A stretch of DNA of 64,000 nucleotides from Alectoria sarmentosa (GCA_009733775.1 WOGZ01000066.1:60906-124905); one strand, 5' to 3'. Positions 1-11,415 are shown, numbered from the stretch's first letter. Numbers and translations: made by a program. The notes: generated by a model not told the origin, from the letters alone.

Positions 1-102
1 ATGTTGCTCATTAACATTGCCATTACTGTATCTCTATCCCTCTGCGACCCCAATCATATTACTACGACCGAGAGGGTGGTCAATTGTCATTCGTAAATAT
101 TA

Positions 103-3100
103 ATGTCTGCGGTTGGCAAGATACAAGCTGCTTGGGCGGCAGCGAGCAATGAGACTACATTAGCTCTCGCAAATCTCAACTTTGATTTCTCCCTCATCAA
201 GGTGGAGGCCCCCGTAGAATTCAAAGACCTGGGGGCAGCGTTGTCTATCAAACGCCGCTCGGCCGCCGAGCATGGAACGAGCCACTCGACTGCCCGGAAG
301 CTCGGCAGTCTCTTCGAACAGATCTTACCCTCCACTCCCCGCTTGTTCAAAGCATACGGCCTCCGTGCCTCTGAGATTGCACAATCTCCCTTGGTGAATC
401 CCAAAGGAAATAAAGCATACGGACCATTCGCTGAGCATACTGGAGTTGACGGAACGACTATCTGGGCTGCGGCAACTTCTGGGACCAGTGCTCTTGCTGT
501 CCATCTTTTGGCTTGTATGCTGGCTCGAATTTGGTCGGCCTCAGAAGCGATCGGCATTTGGGAGCAGATTTTGGTAGCCAGAAAGAAAGAATTGCTCGAC
601 TTCTCTGACACAGGAGCAATCCATCTTCAAAGTCTTGCGGCGGCCCAGCTTTCTCTGTCCAGGGAGCAGCTAGCAGACTGGGACGCCAGCGCTCGTGCAT
701 GGCTCCGGGCGGCTGATGCTGTGAAGAAGATTCGGCAGAAGCAGCTTAATCTGATTGTCGAGAATCTTGATATCCCAGTCAACCGGAAGATGGATGTCTA
801 TACAAGTGTGATGCAAGCTTGGAAGACTGCAATGATCACAATGGATAAATTAGTCGGTGGAATGGGACACAGTGTCCAAGATGGCTCCGTGCTCCTCGGT
901 TTGTCTTCTTGGCATCTGTATCCAGACATCATTGTACTTGGTAAAATGACAGCGGAAATGAAGCAAGGAGACGGGCTCATTGCCCCAGGCGGAATTGTGA
1001 CTATCGGACTACAAGGTGTTAACGCCAATCATGATCGTGGCGTGTACTGGTCTTTGCCGTTGGCTCATGTGAGATTTTATGGAGATCCAATAAAAGCCGA
1101 AGGCTCCATCAGCCTGGATTCTTCGAGAGTCTCTATTGATCAGCTTCTACTTGTTGCGCTGGGGTCTCTGATAGCTTCGTGGTCTCCCCATGGTTCTAAT
1201 GTCAAGGACTCTTTAAAGTTGCTGCCCATCATGTGGCAATCCTGCGAGAGCGAGATTGCCAGAAATCTGGACTCAAAGGCTAAAAGAACCTTCTTAGAGA
1301 TGAACTGGCTTCGACTGTTGGCAGAAAGCTCGAGTCAATATCTTGTGTCAAGTGACCGCGATCAAGAAGTATTGAGAAGACTTATCAACTTAGGGCAGAG
1401 ACGGGCTCATTTCTTTGGCCGTTATCCACAACCCATCACGATGTTGGGGTTGACGGCAGCTGCTCTTGTAAAGATCATGAAGGACGAGGAGAGGAAAATT
1501 TCCTTGTTGCGTAGGCTTGCAGCCAAATGCAAGACCGATAATGACAGCCTCATCATCAGAGTCCGTCGCATGCCCAAAACAGACTCTCGAACGGAGGAGC
1601 CGACGTTCGAATTTGCCACAGCTCTGCCCGAGGAGATTCAAGATTCCAATGACGCGGAGAAGAAATACCGGTTCAAACGTTGGAGAGAACGAGGAGCAGC
1701 TCCTGATGGAGATTCGAGAGCTTCTTCTGATCAGGCCAATTACATCGAGGATTTCCTCGAGTACAACAAGCAATCGATAGAGGCTGCTGAAAATCTGACA
1801 TGGTTTGAATGGGATAATCCACCCAACTTTTTCCGCAACGTACCACTCGCGGAAACAGAAGATCAAACTCAATCTGCTCGCCCTACAAAAGCGTCAAGTC
1901 GTTGGAAGCTGCCCAAACGAGGTTCTCGTTCGGATACAAACAAGAACGCTAAGACCTGTGCAAAGTTCGAGTTCCTCTACGGAGACCTGAACAAAGCTGC
2001 CCTTTTCCGGAGATCCGACCGAGACATAATCACCGATGACCTACGCGTGACTGTCGCGGACATTACAGATGCCTTTCTATCCAATTCTATCGCCGTGAAG
2101 CTTTTTTTAGAACACCTTGGAGCAAAATGGTCCCTCATGGAGAGAGTACCAGGTCAATCCCTCGGCGAGATTCGACTGGAATCCTCGGTAATTCAGCAAT
2201 CGTTGAGAACTTTAGCCACGGTGGTCAAAGTGTACAGATTACTCCCAAATGCAACTGTCCCTCTAAGCATTGTCTCCTTTGGGCCTCTTTCAGACGCTCA
2301 GTGGATTCGGCCCGACCTAAGTCTAGTTAGGCAAAGCGATCCGGGATTATTTCCGACACTTTTGCTCCCATTCTCCCTTACAAGGCCTCAGACGTTCTCG
2401 TGCATAGCAATGTTCGAGTCTGGGGGTTTCAACTTTCAGCCGGACTACCTCGATCGTGTCATGGCCATATCCGTAGGCGATTCCATCTATGTGGCCGCCC
2501 CTCTTTTATGCGATCCGTCCATACAGCCAGAACCTCATGAAGTCCGTAGAATAGTCGGCAACATTGGAAGAGCAGGATTAGCTCTACTCATACCTCTTAC
2601 TGGGCCGAAGACGAAACAGCTTGATGTCGAATCCTACCAGTTGATAAATCACAATCGCTTTGACGGCAAATTGGAGGACTGCTTTCAAAGCACCACTCTT
2701 CACCTTGCATTTTCAGGCTATGAACTACCAATGGACTTTGGTGAGCACGGCGGCCGAAACAGAGAAGCGTTCTTCCTAGAGTCGTTGGTCTCTGTCCATG
2801 ATCGCGGCGAATGGATAGCCGATCTTGACATTCTCTCAACATTTGACGACCCAAAATTCCAATGCATAGTCGACCAACCCAGCTGCCTGGCCGGCCGTCC
2901 ACGTCAAATCCCAAGCTTTCCTCTGGTCTCCATTGATAGTTGGCAAGAACTGCTCGAAATGCCATTAGATGCAGCTGTCGTACGAGCACGGAACAACTGG
3001 CTCGGTCGACTAGCTGCTGCCTCGGTGAGCGTTAGTTTGGGGTATAGTGCCATTCTCTTCACGGGCAGCGCTTGCTGGAAGTGTGCGGAGAAGACTGTGG

Positions 3101-3177
3101 AGCGGATCGAGCATGAGGCGGTCAGCAGTGTGGATGATGCTAGCCGGACAGCACCGAAGATCGTTTTCATTCTCTAG
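103..3177 (+). CDS. Large conserved fungal protein of unknown function (1024 aa)
   Basis: One uninterrupted frame of 1024 codons from an ATG to TAG. I recognise the style of the N-terminal third (starting MSAVGKIQAAW, with the stretch LLGLSSWHLYPD near residue 265) as a widespread Pezizomycotina protein that is annotated only as hypothetical; I know of no assigned reaction. No signal peptide, kinase, NACHT or zinc motif is visible. Residues about 470-640 are charged and low in complexity (Ser/Arg/Asp/Glu), a likely linker between an N-terminal and a C-terminal globular half. Near the C-terminus (about 960-990) a hydrophobic stretch precedes two close cysteines (CWKC). The first ATG lies 102 bases into the window, so an upstream exon cannot be excluded. 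Sure that it is coding; function unknown. Confidence 0.85.
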   Translation: MSAVGKIQAAWAAASNETTLALANLNFDFSLIKVEAPVEFKDLGAALSIKRRSAAEHGTSHSTARKLGSLFEQILPSTPRLFKAYGLRASEIAQSPLVNPKGNKAYGPFAEHTGVDGTTIWAAATSGTSALAVHLLACMLARIWSASEAIGIWEQILVARKKELLDFSDTGAIHLQSLAAAQLSLSREQLADWDASARAWLRAADAVKKIRQKQLNLIVENLDIPVNRKMDVYTSVMQAWKTAMITMDKLVGGMGHSVQDGSVLLGLSSWHLYPDIIVLGKMTAEMKQGDGLIAPGGIVTIGLQGVNANHDRGVYWSLPLAHVRFYGDPIKAEGSISLDSSRVSIDQLLLVALGSLIASWSPHGSNVKDSLKLLPIMWQSCESEIARNLDSKAKRTFLEMNWLRLLAESSSQYLVSSDRDQEVLRRLINLGQRRAHFFGRYPQPITMLGLTAAALVKIMKDEERKISLLRRLAAKCKTDNDSLIIRVRRMPKTDSRTEEPTFEFATALPEEIQDSNDAEKKYRFKRWRERGAAPDGDSRASSDQANYIEDFLEYNKQSIEAAENLTWFEWDNPPNFFRNVPLAETEDQTQSARPTKASSRWKLPKRGSRSDTNKNAKTCAKFEFLYGDLNKAALFRRSDRDIITDDLRVTVADITDAFLSNSIAVKLFLEHLGAKWSLMERVPGQSLGEIRLESSVIQQSLRTLATVVKVYRLLPNATVPLSIVSFGPLSDAQWIRPDLSLVRQSDPGLFPTLLLPFSLTRPQTFSCIAMFESGGFNFQPDYLDRVMAISVGDSIYVAAPLLCDPSIQPEPHEVRRIVGNIGRAGLALLIPLTGPKTKQLDVESYQLINHNRFDGKLEDCFQSTTLHLAFSGYELPMDFGEHGGRNREAFFLESLVSVHDRGEWIADLDILSTFDDPKFQCIVDQPSCLAGRPRQIPSFPLVSIDSWQELLEMPLDAAVVRARNNWLGRLAAASVSVSLGYSAILFTGSACWKCAEKTVERIEHEAVSSVDDASRTAPKIVFIL

Positions 3178-4340
3178 TCTGTGAGCTCCCAGATTCCGTT
3201 TTGCCACCCATCAATTTCAAACACCACGGGACTGGACTTGCACATGAACAGGCCCTTGAGTTTCGAGGAAATACATCGGCATGGGAGCCTCCCGCGTAGA
3301 GAAGCCCGAGGTCTCGTCCAAGCATTCTGCATCGAGTCATCTAAAATGACGAAACAAACGAAGGTCCGAATTTTGATCCAATCACGATCCGGGAAGCGTC
3401 AGGCTAAACCATCGGCCTGCACAGTCGTTTACCAAAGACTTGCACACCGCTCTAGTGAATGCCATCGAGGGATGCCTGCGGCGGTACATGTAGCTCAATC
3501 TTGCACAGTACGTGTACCACCTCATATATCGTGGATCGAGAAACAATCGTGCAATGCATCAGAATTTGATGATCCTAGAGGTATGTTTGCTCGCGTGCTG
3601 GGCTGGCTGGTCCAAAATGCTATCTTCCAGTGTGTACTACCAGATTCTCAAAGCTCAGACATTGTCGATCGACCATGGTACGTGAAGCTGAGTCACCAGA
3701 TGGGTTGACTCCTGGTCAAGCGAAGGGAGCTCAGATGACAGATAGTATGTTCACGGAAGCATTCTCGACAAGCCGTACTGAGACAGAAGCTCCCGCAAAT
3801 GGTCATGAACTGGATGAGTACGTGAGACAGCATTGAGTAGTGCCGTGATGGGTATCTGCGCGATTAATGTAAGCCTTCCAGGAGCTAAATTACATCCTCC
3901 TGGTAACCTTTCCAGTTGTAACTGTATACAGCCCCACATCCAGGTGCTCCCACCATCAAGAGAGAATCGTATCGCGCATCAATTCCAAAAAAAATCCGAA
4001 TTACAGAGACGCATTCCCCAACGTCTTTTCAAGCCCGTCCTTGGTCCCGTATCGAGGATCCTGCCCTTGGTTCATATTTGCCTCGTGGTCAAATGCTCGC
4101 TTTGATGAATCGTATGTAATCGACCAAATGCGCCATTTTGACTCGCACTATCTGTACTGATTTGGCATCTGCCATGGCAACATCTAATCACAAACCATTT
4201 GGGACATCTTCGTTGAATGAAATTCCATGAAAAGCAAAATGCAAAATTGTGGCCGGTGGTGTCTTCTCCCCCATGGATTCCAACAATCGCCTCTCGCTCA
4301 ATCTATGCCTGACTGCGACTCTACATTGAGGTCATTATTT
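3178..4340. other. Intergenic, no gene recognised
   Basis: Open frames here (for example 3181-3708 +) start from non-ATG codons or have no family resemblance and biased composition. I see no RNA gene or repeat. The end of the interval runs into the decayed copy of the neighbouring secreted-protein gene. Confidence 0.5.
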
Positions 4341-4505
4341 TGATTTCAGAGAGTAGAGAATTTGTGGTGGGGATCATCGATCGTGGAATGAAGCATACGC
4401 AACAAATGCATTGGTTTGGGACTAGGTAGTGAGTGAGACCGTCCCTTTTATTAGCTTTTGCATGGACATGGAACGGGTGGATAAAAGTGAACAACAAAAT
4501 TTCAG
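4341..4505 (+). pseudogene. Decayed partial duplicate of the 3' end of the secreted-protein gene
   Basis: The segment repeats the layout of 5597-5796: acceptor TGATTTCAG (4341-4349), a short exon reading SREFVVGIIDRG against CRQYVMVGVYDRK in the intact gene, donor GTGAGTGAG (4429), a core TTTGCATGGACATGGAA that is identical in both copies, and acceptor TTTCAG ending at 4505. The putative intron is 77 bp here and 83 bp in the other copy. The exon is shorter (79 against 108 bp) and hits TAG at 4425-4427. I found no matching first exon upstream, so this is a 3' remnant, about 1.25 kb from its source. Confidence 0.6.
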
Positions 4506-4852
4506 CATGAGGCGTACTCTTCAACGTATGCAAGTTGCTATGGTATTTGGTCTTCGACTTGATGGTAATAAAAGGATAAGAGTGGATTGCCGAAACGAGA
4601 GACTCCAGCAGTTCAACCCACTGAGCTTGGATGAAACATTCCAATTACCATCCACAGCTGGCCTGCGTTGATGTACAATGACCGTATTGCACGGACCTTC
4701 TACTCTACGTCGGCTATGGAAAGTGTGAGGCTGCCTCGACGAGGTTCGAAACACTCAAGCGCTTACGCGACTTCAAAAATCCATGTCATCTTTCCCAGAA
4801 TGTTGCTCTGCATAACACAATCGCCAGCTCCCTCCGTTCGACGTCACCAAAG
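4506..4852. other. Intergenic, promoter side of the secreted-protein gene
   Basis: No coding signal recognised. It contains the 5' flank of the gene starting at 4853; no clear TATA box was seen. Confidence 0.4.
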
Positions 4853-5721
4853 ATGCACCCGCTCTCCATCCTCCTACTCCATCATTTTGCAATAATCTCC
4901 ATGGCCGCCGCGAGCACCATCCCCCACCTCTCCAACGAACCCGAGCTTCGCGCCCTCACGACCGTGAACCTGACCGGCTCGTCCCCGCACACCGCCGCCG
5001 CCGCCCCCGCGAACCGCATCAGCTTCATCGACACCGTCCAGGAAGCATTCGAGTCCCTCACGGCCAAGTACCCCAAAGCGGAGTTCCGCCTCGTCCGCGC
5101 CACCGGGCCCCTCCCCACCACCGACCCGCGCACCCTCACCGCCGTGCGCGTCTACTTCGGCATCAGCAACGACGCCATCTACCACAGCATCGTCCAGGAC
5201 ATGACGGCCGTCTGGGGCGTCTGGGGCCCCGTGCGTTTCTCGTCCGAGCAGATCCCGGACGGCTTGGGCGTGCTGCGGCCGCCGATCTGGATGGATGTCG
5301 TGACGGCGGATGGGATCGTAAAGGCCGCCGGGTTCAGGAAGATGTACGATCGGGTGACGTTGGAGTGGCCGGTGGTGGCGGAGGTGGAAGCGGTGCGGCA
5401 GCCGTATTATTGCTTCCACGTCATGCATGGTATGTTGGTTCCCAGTGTCCGTTTTTTCCTCTCTTGGGACTTTCCTCTCTTGGGACTTGAGTCTGGGTCT
5501 TGGGACGTGTCTGGGGGTTTCTTTGCTCTGAAGACCTGTTCCAAGGCTCCAAGTACTAGTACCCGCGTCACATGGGCGACGCTGACTCTGGATTTTTGAT
5601 TTCAGTGTGTAGGCAGTATGTGATGGTGGGGGTTTATGATCGCAAAGTCGTTACGCGTTTGGGTGGGTTCGAGCCAAGCAACAGCAGCAGATTTTTGGGA
5701 AGCGCAGCGGAATGTGAGTGA
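4853..5721 (+). CDS. Small secreted protein, unknown function (230 aa, 2 exons)
   Basis: Exons 4853-5429 and 5606-5721, joined by a 176-bp intron with donor GTATGT and acceptor TTTCAG. The predicted protein has an N-terminal signal peptide (MHPLSILLLHHFAIISMAAAS, cleavage near residue 21) and no other membrane segment. Residues about 60-190 look folded, with cysteines only late (PYYCFHVMHVC). I do not recognise a catalytic motif or family name; small-secreted-protein or effector-like is an inference from size and signal alone. The first exon is strikingly GC-rich at third positions compared with neighbours. A conserved GTGAGT...CAG pair at 5714-5796 could be a further intron, but splicing it also gives an immediate stop, so the C-terminus changes by only two residues. 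A decayed copy of the 3' end lies upstream. Confidence 0.7.
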
Positions 5722-5824
5722 GGTGGTCCCTGTTGTTAGCCTTTGCATGGACATGGAATGGATATACAAGGATGAGCAATCTTTTTTCATTTTCAGGAAT
5801 ACTCCTCATTACAACTTTCCAAGT

Positions 5825-7520
5825 CTACAGCAGATATCGATAATCCGGACTCATATCCCCTTTCTCCGTTTTTTCAAATTCGGTCAACCCGAGATCCGTG
5901 CCCGTCTTGTCGCGATTCCGGTTCTGCACCAGCACACTAGCAGCATAAGCGCAGCAAGCCGCCGCGCTCAGACACGCGAAGCCAATGCAGATGCCATAGC
6001 CCTGTTTTTAATGCGGCGCGTCTTTGGCCAGGAAAGCGTACGTGGCGATGATTCCGCCAACGTTGCCGAAGCCGACCTGCCAAGCGGTGCCCACTGCTCG
6101 ACGGTGGTGACCGCCAAGGTTGAGATTGAACCAGCAGACTATCACCGGAAGGGCAGAGTAGGTGCCCATTGTGACAAGAAACAACGCTGCGTATTCGAGA
6201 TGCGGCCTCGTATGCACGGTCAGTAGGATGGCGAATCCAGTGATGGCCATGGCGATTGGGATGAGAGTGAACAAGAAGCGATGCTTGAACTGATCGGAGA
6301 AGAAAGCGACGATGAGCGCGAAGACGAAGGAGCACGCCCACGGCGGGACGCTGTGCAGTTGGGTGCCGATTTGCGAATAGCCGTAGGTTTTGATGATGCC
6401 AGGTGCGAAGAAGGCGAAGCCGTAGGCGGGGACGATGAGTCCGAAATACATGAACCCGCCGAGGAAGAACTTGTAATCTTTGAAGCAGTTGAGCACGTCT
6501 TTGGGCGTGATGCGGCGCTCGCGGGCGGATCGACCTTGGTCCTTTTCGAGCCGAGCTTTGATGTATGCGCGTTCGTCTTCTTTGAGCCTGCGAATAGTGA
6601 TGTCAATCATTCCGTTTACCTGTAGGTGGGAGCAAGTGGGGAAACGATTGCTTACCATTTCGCCTCTTCCGGAAAGTCTGGTATCATGAAGTAGAGTGCA
6701 AATGAAATGAGACACGAGAGCACGCCTTCTGTTCTAGGATCAGTGAGATGCCTTTGACGAGACGAACCGGTGGAATAGAAATACCAAGGATAAAGATCCA
6801 CCTCCAGCCAAGGTAGCCACGCATCCCATTCATCTTCCCAATGGCAGAGGCAAGCAGCCCGCCGAAGGCTCCAGCTAGACTGGTGCTACCGAAAAAGAAG
6901 GAGTAACGCTTCTGAGCCTCGGAGCGCTTATACCACATTCCGATGAGATAGAAAGAGCCCGGAAACATGCCCGTCTCGGCAAGACCTAGGAAAAAGCGCG
7001 TTGCAAGAAGCCCACTCCAATTCTTGACTAGGCCTTGGCAGATGGTCACGAGGCCGAAGAGAAACATGCAAGCTGATAGCCATACATGTGGCTTGAGTCT
7101 TTTCAAGATGATGTTGGATGGTATCTCAAAGACGATATATGGGATGAAGAACATGGTCAAAGCAGTGTTATATTGCGTGCCCGTGAGTTTGAGGTCCTTC
7201 TGCAGACCAAAGACGGAGGCGTTGGCGATGTTGGTGCGGTCGAGGAAGGCCAGCAGATACATGAGACTGAGGACTGGGATTACGCGCAGATCGATCTTGG
7301 AGACCAGTCTGCGCTGCGAGGTATGCGACGGGCACATCGCTCCGAGATCGTCGTCATATTCGGCTCCCGGGTGAGCAAGATTGGGATCGTAATAGTTGTT
7401 GCCGTGTTGATGCTTGTCCTCTACAGGTGAATGGGAAGATCCGGATGTTTCTGGAAAGAGTCAATTGAGTGGTTTGACGAGGCAAGAGCGTGGGGCATGA
7501 ATACTATCGCGTGGCCCCAT
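5825..7520 (-). pseudogene. MFS anion:cation symporter (Dal5/Tna1-like), truncated by in-frame TAA
   Basis: Exons on the minus strand: 7520-7505, 7450-6785, 6728-6656, 6587-6008, with introns of 54, 56 and 68 bp. The product is a major facilitator of the allantoate/nicotinate permease (ACS) type: KIDLRVIPVLSLMYLLAFLDRTNIANA at TM1, the signature RFFLGLAETGMFPG, then WRWIFILEG and FPEEAKWL before the central loop. The reading frame stops at TAA 6008-6010 right after KDAPH, but continues open for 61 more codons to TAG 5825-5827, and these encode the expected last helix (YGICIGFACLSAAACCAYAA) and cytoplasmic tail. The protein made would be 444 aa rather than 505 and lack TM12. Either a nonsense allele or a sequence error. 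The 5-residue first exon is the weakest part of the model. Substrate unknown, probably an organic anion or vitamin at the plasma membrane. Confidence 0.8.
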
Positions 7521-8948
7521 TATAGTTGTATAATTCTTCAAGAATGCGTTCTGTTGGTAATTATATAGGCATTAACGAGTTTGGTAAATTGGAAGACTTT
7601 GCGTTGCGAAGTAGCGGCGACAACAAGACAATCATGTGCTTATGACAGCTTTGCAGGTACGGTAGCTTTTGTCTATAGGTAAGGTAGTTTCTACCCTGCT
7701 CACCTGCAACCTGGCGTCCCCAGATTTGGATACCCCGCAATCGGATGTTAGGGCCAGTTGGATGGAGCCGCTTACCTTACCTTATGTAACAGCCGATGAC
7801 TAAGTAGATTCGCTTACACTCAACGTTCCTGGCTTGGCCGTCAGCCTCACTCCGGTCCCCGAAACTCTTTTTATGCACGCCCCAAATTGCCCCTTTTCAC
7901 TCGCATGGACTGCTGAAATTCCCTGTACCTGCATGTATACAGACATCCTTCTCTAACACCCGATTGACAGCAACCTCCTAGAGCATCGCAGTATTGCTAT
8001 CTCCTTATCCTATTTTTGGAGATGGGAAGATGCGTAAGATTCGGAGCGAGCAAGGAATACACACCGGCGATGAGTCAACATAAGAATCTGTCCTAGGTTG
8101 GTAAGCAGGATACCACTACTAGATGATGACAGCGGACAGGCTCAGGCTCTCCATAGCTACTGCCCCTTGGCGAGACAACTACAGAATTTTACAGCGGGGA
8201 TGGTTGTGCGCCGCAGATATGTACTTCCGGACTCTTTTTGCTGCCGAGCTCATGTCTCCAGCCTGACTGAACCATCTATGGTAGAGGAGTCTCTGACCTT
8301 GAGATTTTATGGGCATGCCCGACTCTAAGCATTGTGCGTTTTGTTGAGTGGAATCTCGGTTGCGTCCGAGGGCATCAATGCTGCAGCGGCGTCATGACTC
8401 GAGGTTTTCATTTTTATGTTTGAAATTGCAACTAAGAAATGGAAAAAGGTATGGCAGGCAAGCCACTAGGCGAAGTAGCATCTTTTGCATTTGATTACAA
8501 GTGCGCTTCGAGCTTGTGAGAGGAACCAATCATACTCTTCTACTGCCGCCAAGAATCAGTCGCCGGAAATCCCGTGGTACCTATGAGTGAGTACGAGTAG
8601 GTATTCAATTGTCACTTTTTTTGAGTACGAGGGGTAGGTGGTATGTAACACTTTTAAAACGGTCCCTCCCGCCACTAAATTTAATATCCGAGGCTACTGC
8701 TACATCCGTAAGTTTAACACTTCGGGATAATCAATCAATCCGTCTACTTTATTCCTGTGTAGATCGTAACTTTCCTTCTCATTCTCTTTACCAGATGGCG
8801 GCCAGGAATCACACGAAAACAGCCCCGACGATCCTTAAGTATACCTTCTCTTGTGGCCATACTGCTAATTTCCTTTGACTCCTGCCATCCCTCCAAGAAT
8901 ACTACCTCGTTGCCCACGACTCTGACGCATTTCCTACTTTGCTTGAAC
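7521..8948. other. Intergenic between divergent transporter and F-box gene
   Basis: About 1.4 kb without a convincing gene. Small frames at 8098-8328 and 8609-8878 lack family resemblance. The interval must hold the promoters of both flanking genes. Confidence 0.45.
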
Positions 8949-11415
8949 ATGCCCGTCATGTTGTTTCACATCAGTACACCTCAGACCATTGGAGAGTATG
9001 TCGCAAAGCAAGAATCAAGAAAAGCATCTAAGCGCCAATCTGCCCATCGCTCAGATATGGGGCCTTCTACCAAGAACCAGAAGCTCCTTCGCGGCTCCCT
9101 GCCTTCAGCTCCAACTCACTCTGAAGTCAATGATACGCTATATCCTAGACCCAACACTGAGAAATCGGAGCTCGCAGACGCTTACCTGCCGCCAGCTCGA
9201 GCTCAAGCCCATGATATGACAAACCCTGGGCTCACTAGCATGAAGCCTAAGCCCGACCACCGCTCTGTCGCTCCAGTTTTAGGCCATGAGTTGACAAACC
9301 ATGAGCTGGCTACCCAGAAATCGGACCTCGCTCACGGCTCTCTGCCACCAGCTCAAACTCAAGCTCAGGAGATGACAGACCTTAAGCCCGCTACCAAGAA
9401 ACCGAAGCTCTCTTATGCCAACCTACCTCCAGCCCGGGTTCATTACAGGATACCAAGCGTAGAACGCGCTCATGCTGAAGCTGAGTACTATCGAGAACGA
9501 CTCAGGAGATGGTGCGAGTTCCACGGGTTTGACTATCATTTATTAGATCAGAGCGCAGTATCAGATACATTGTTGATGTCCCCCAATTTTGATGTCCATA
9601 AATACATGGCTACCAAAATCTCGAAAGGTCAATCATATGCTTGCGGACCATCAGACTTTGATGTCTATCCTGTCGATGATTTATCAAACGAGAAGTTGAC
9701 GGCTGAAAGGGTAAAAAATAACACACATGGTGTCCACAAACAGAGTCTCCGCGATCTCTCTTGCCACTCATCAACTCCTAATACAGCCCTTCAATTGCAG
9801 CCTGTTTCCGGTGAGATGTCACTTCATCATAAACCAGCTCAGGGCCCAATCAGCAATGGGCTTTCAGGTTCTGGGGATGAGACCTCTCATCTCCCATCAG
9901 TTCAAAGCACGATCACTAAAGCGTCTCTGGCCTTCGGCGTTAAATACAATGCAGTGTGTCCACCTCTCGGTGATCAGACCTCTACATCGTTGTCGTCGGT
10001 CGATTCAACACTCGAGGGCCCATTTTGCTTTTCCTCAGATCCCCACGTGGGATACAATACCACACCTGCTAGGCCAGGTCGAACTGCTTCAGTCGGTCCG
10101 GATCACGATATGGGAGACAACATCGTAGCTGCGCGCTCAGATCAGATTGCTCCATTATCTCCACACTCAAACTTGAGAGACGATACCACACCTGCAAGCT
10201 CATCTCAAAACTCCTCGGTCGAGTCAGCTTGTAATAAGGGAGGACGTCCTCGAGGCAGAAAGCCACGCGCACCTAAGATACCTAAAGGCCCAACCAGATT
10301 CCAAAAGAACCATCCTGTCAAGGCCTTAGTCAACATCGACGTCTGGGAGAACATTCTCTTGTTCTGTTCTCCTGACTTACTGCTAAAGGCGCGCACAGTT
10401 TCTTCGACGTTCAGATCCGTGCTGAAAGACGAGAGCCTTATCTGGAGGAGAGCTCGCATCAACTATTTCGGTCCTGATATGCCAGACCCACCCTCAGGTC
10501 TCTCGGAGCCACAATATGCAGATCTTCTCACCAGGATCGGCTGCCAAACGCATGGCTGTGAATCTACGAAAACAAGAAAGACATACTGGGCGTTTCAGAA
10601 ACGACTGTGCATCGGGTGCTTTCAGAAGGCCTTTCTTCCGGTAAGCATCTTGGGTTTGATATACAGATTTCTGTCGATTCATTGAGCTGACGTGCATCTA
10701 GCCCAGAGCACTTAAAAGTGTGTTCAAGGAACTCGAAACGAGCACAACACCCCAATACCGCTCAATCGCACAGTATTACCAGAGAATGGAGGAGTTTCTT
10801 CCAGGGATGAAGTTTGATCGCTGGGACAATTACCAGTGGCTTGGCAATTACGATCCTACGCCCTCGTGGGGTCAGCTCTATAGAAGTGGTCAATACACTG
10901 GATTTCCCGCGGCAGCTTACGCCAAATTCAGCTCAGAACTCGCAGTTTTTGTGGGCAACGAATATGACATGGCGCATGGACAGTTTTCCACTAATGAACC
11001 TATGCCTGGGAAGACCTGTCCTCCACAGGACGCGATTGACGCCTGGTTTGAGGCGAGGCGCGCTGCCAATGACGCTCTTGTGCTCGAGCTTCAGGCTGTG
11101 GAGAACTGGTACGAGTCATACAAGCGCGACAACCAGAAGGTGGGCAAGGATCTCAGGAAGAACCGTGAAAGCTTCTACGAGGAGCAAGCGGAACTGGCCG
11201 GTTTAAACAAAGCGGTTCTTAAGCATTTCAAGTCATACCAAGCCGCGATCGCCATCTCGAGACCGGCCTCCTTGCAGTCGTGGAGGATCCTGCTACCAAA
11301 GATCATGGTGGAATATGAGGCGTCAAAGAAAATAATGTTCGAGAAGGAGGCAGAGAGGGAGGCAGAGAGGGAGACGGAGGCTGTGATCCGTTACATCGAA
11401 GAACACGGAATGTGA
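8949..11415 (+). CDS. F-box protein with AT-hook-like motif and N-terminal repeats (801 aa)
   Basis: Exons 8949-10640 and 10702-11415, phase 0, intron GTAAGC...TCTAG. The first in-frame ATG of the long frame is at 8949; upstream codons of the frame have no ATG. Residues 1-180 hold three to four imperfect repeats of about 35 residues around LPPAxxxAxxMT, with spacers rich in Lys/Pro. A basic GRPRGRKPRAPK near residue 430 resembles an AT-hook. The F-box lies near 460-505 (NIDVWENILLFCSPDLLLKA...WRRAR). A CxxxC/CxxC-type cluster follows (CQTHGCES...RLCIGCF, about 530-560), the pattern seen in fungal F-box proteins with a small zinc site. The C-terminal 240 residues end in a charged coiled coil. 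Likely substrate adaptor of an SCF ubiquitin ligase through Skp1; the DNA-binding role is inference. Confidence 0.75.

Noticed and set aside
87..611. A 174-codon minus-strand frame opposite the first gene
   Set aside because: Antisense shadow of the 1024-codon frame, which has the conserved protein sequence.
3181..3708. A 175-codon frame directly after the first gene
   Set aside because: It starts at GTG, shows no motif or family resemblance, and has no splice link to the stop-terminated gene before it.
4874..5428. A 184-codon minus-strand frame opposite the secreted-protein exon
   Set aside because: Caused by GC-rich third positions of the plus-strand gene; the plus strand has the signal peptide and a frame-keeping splice.
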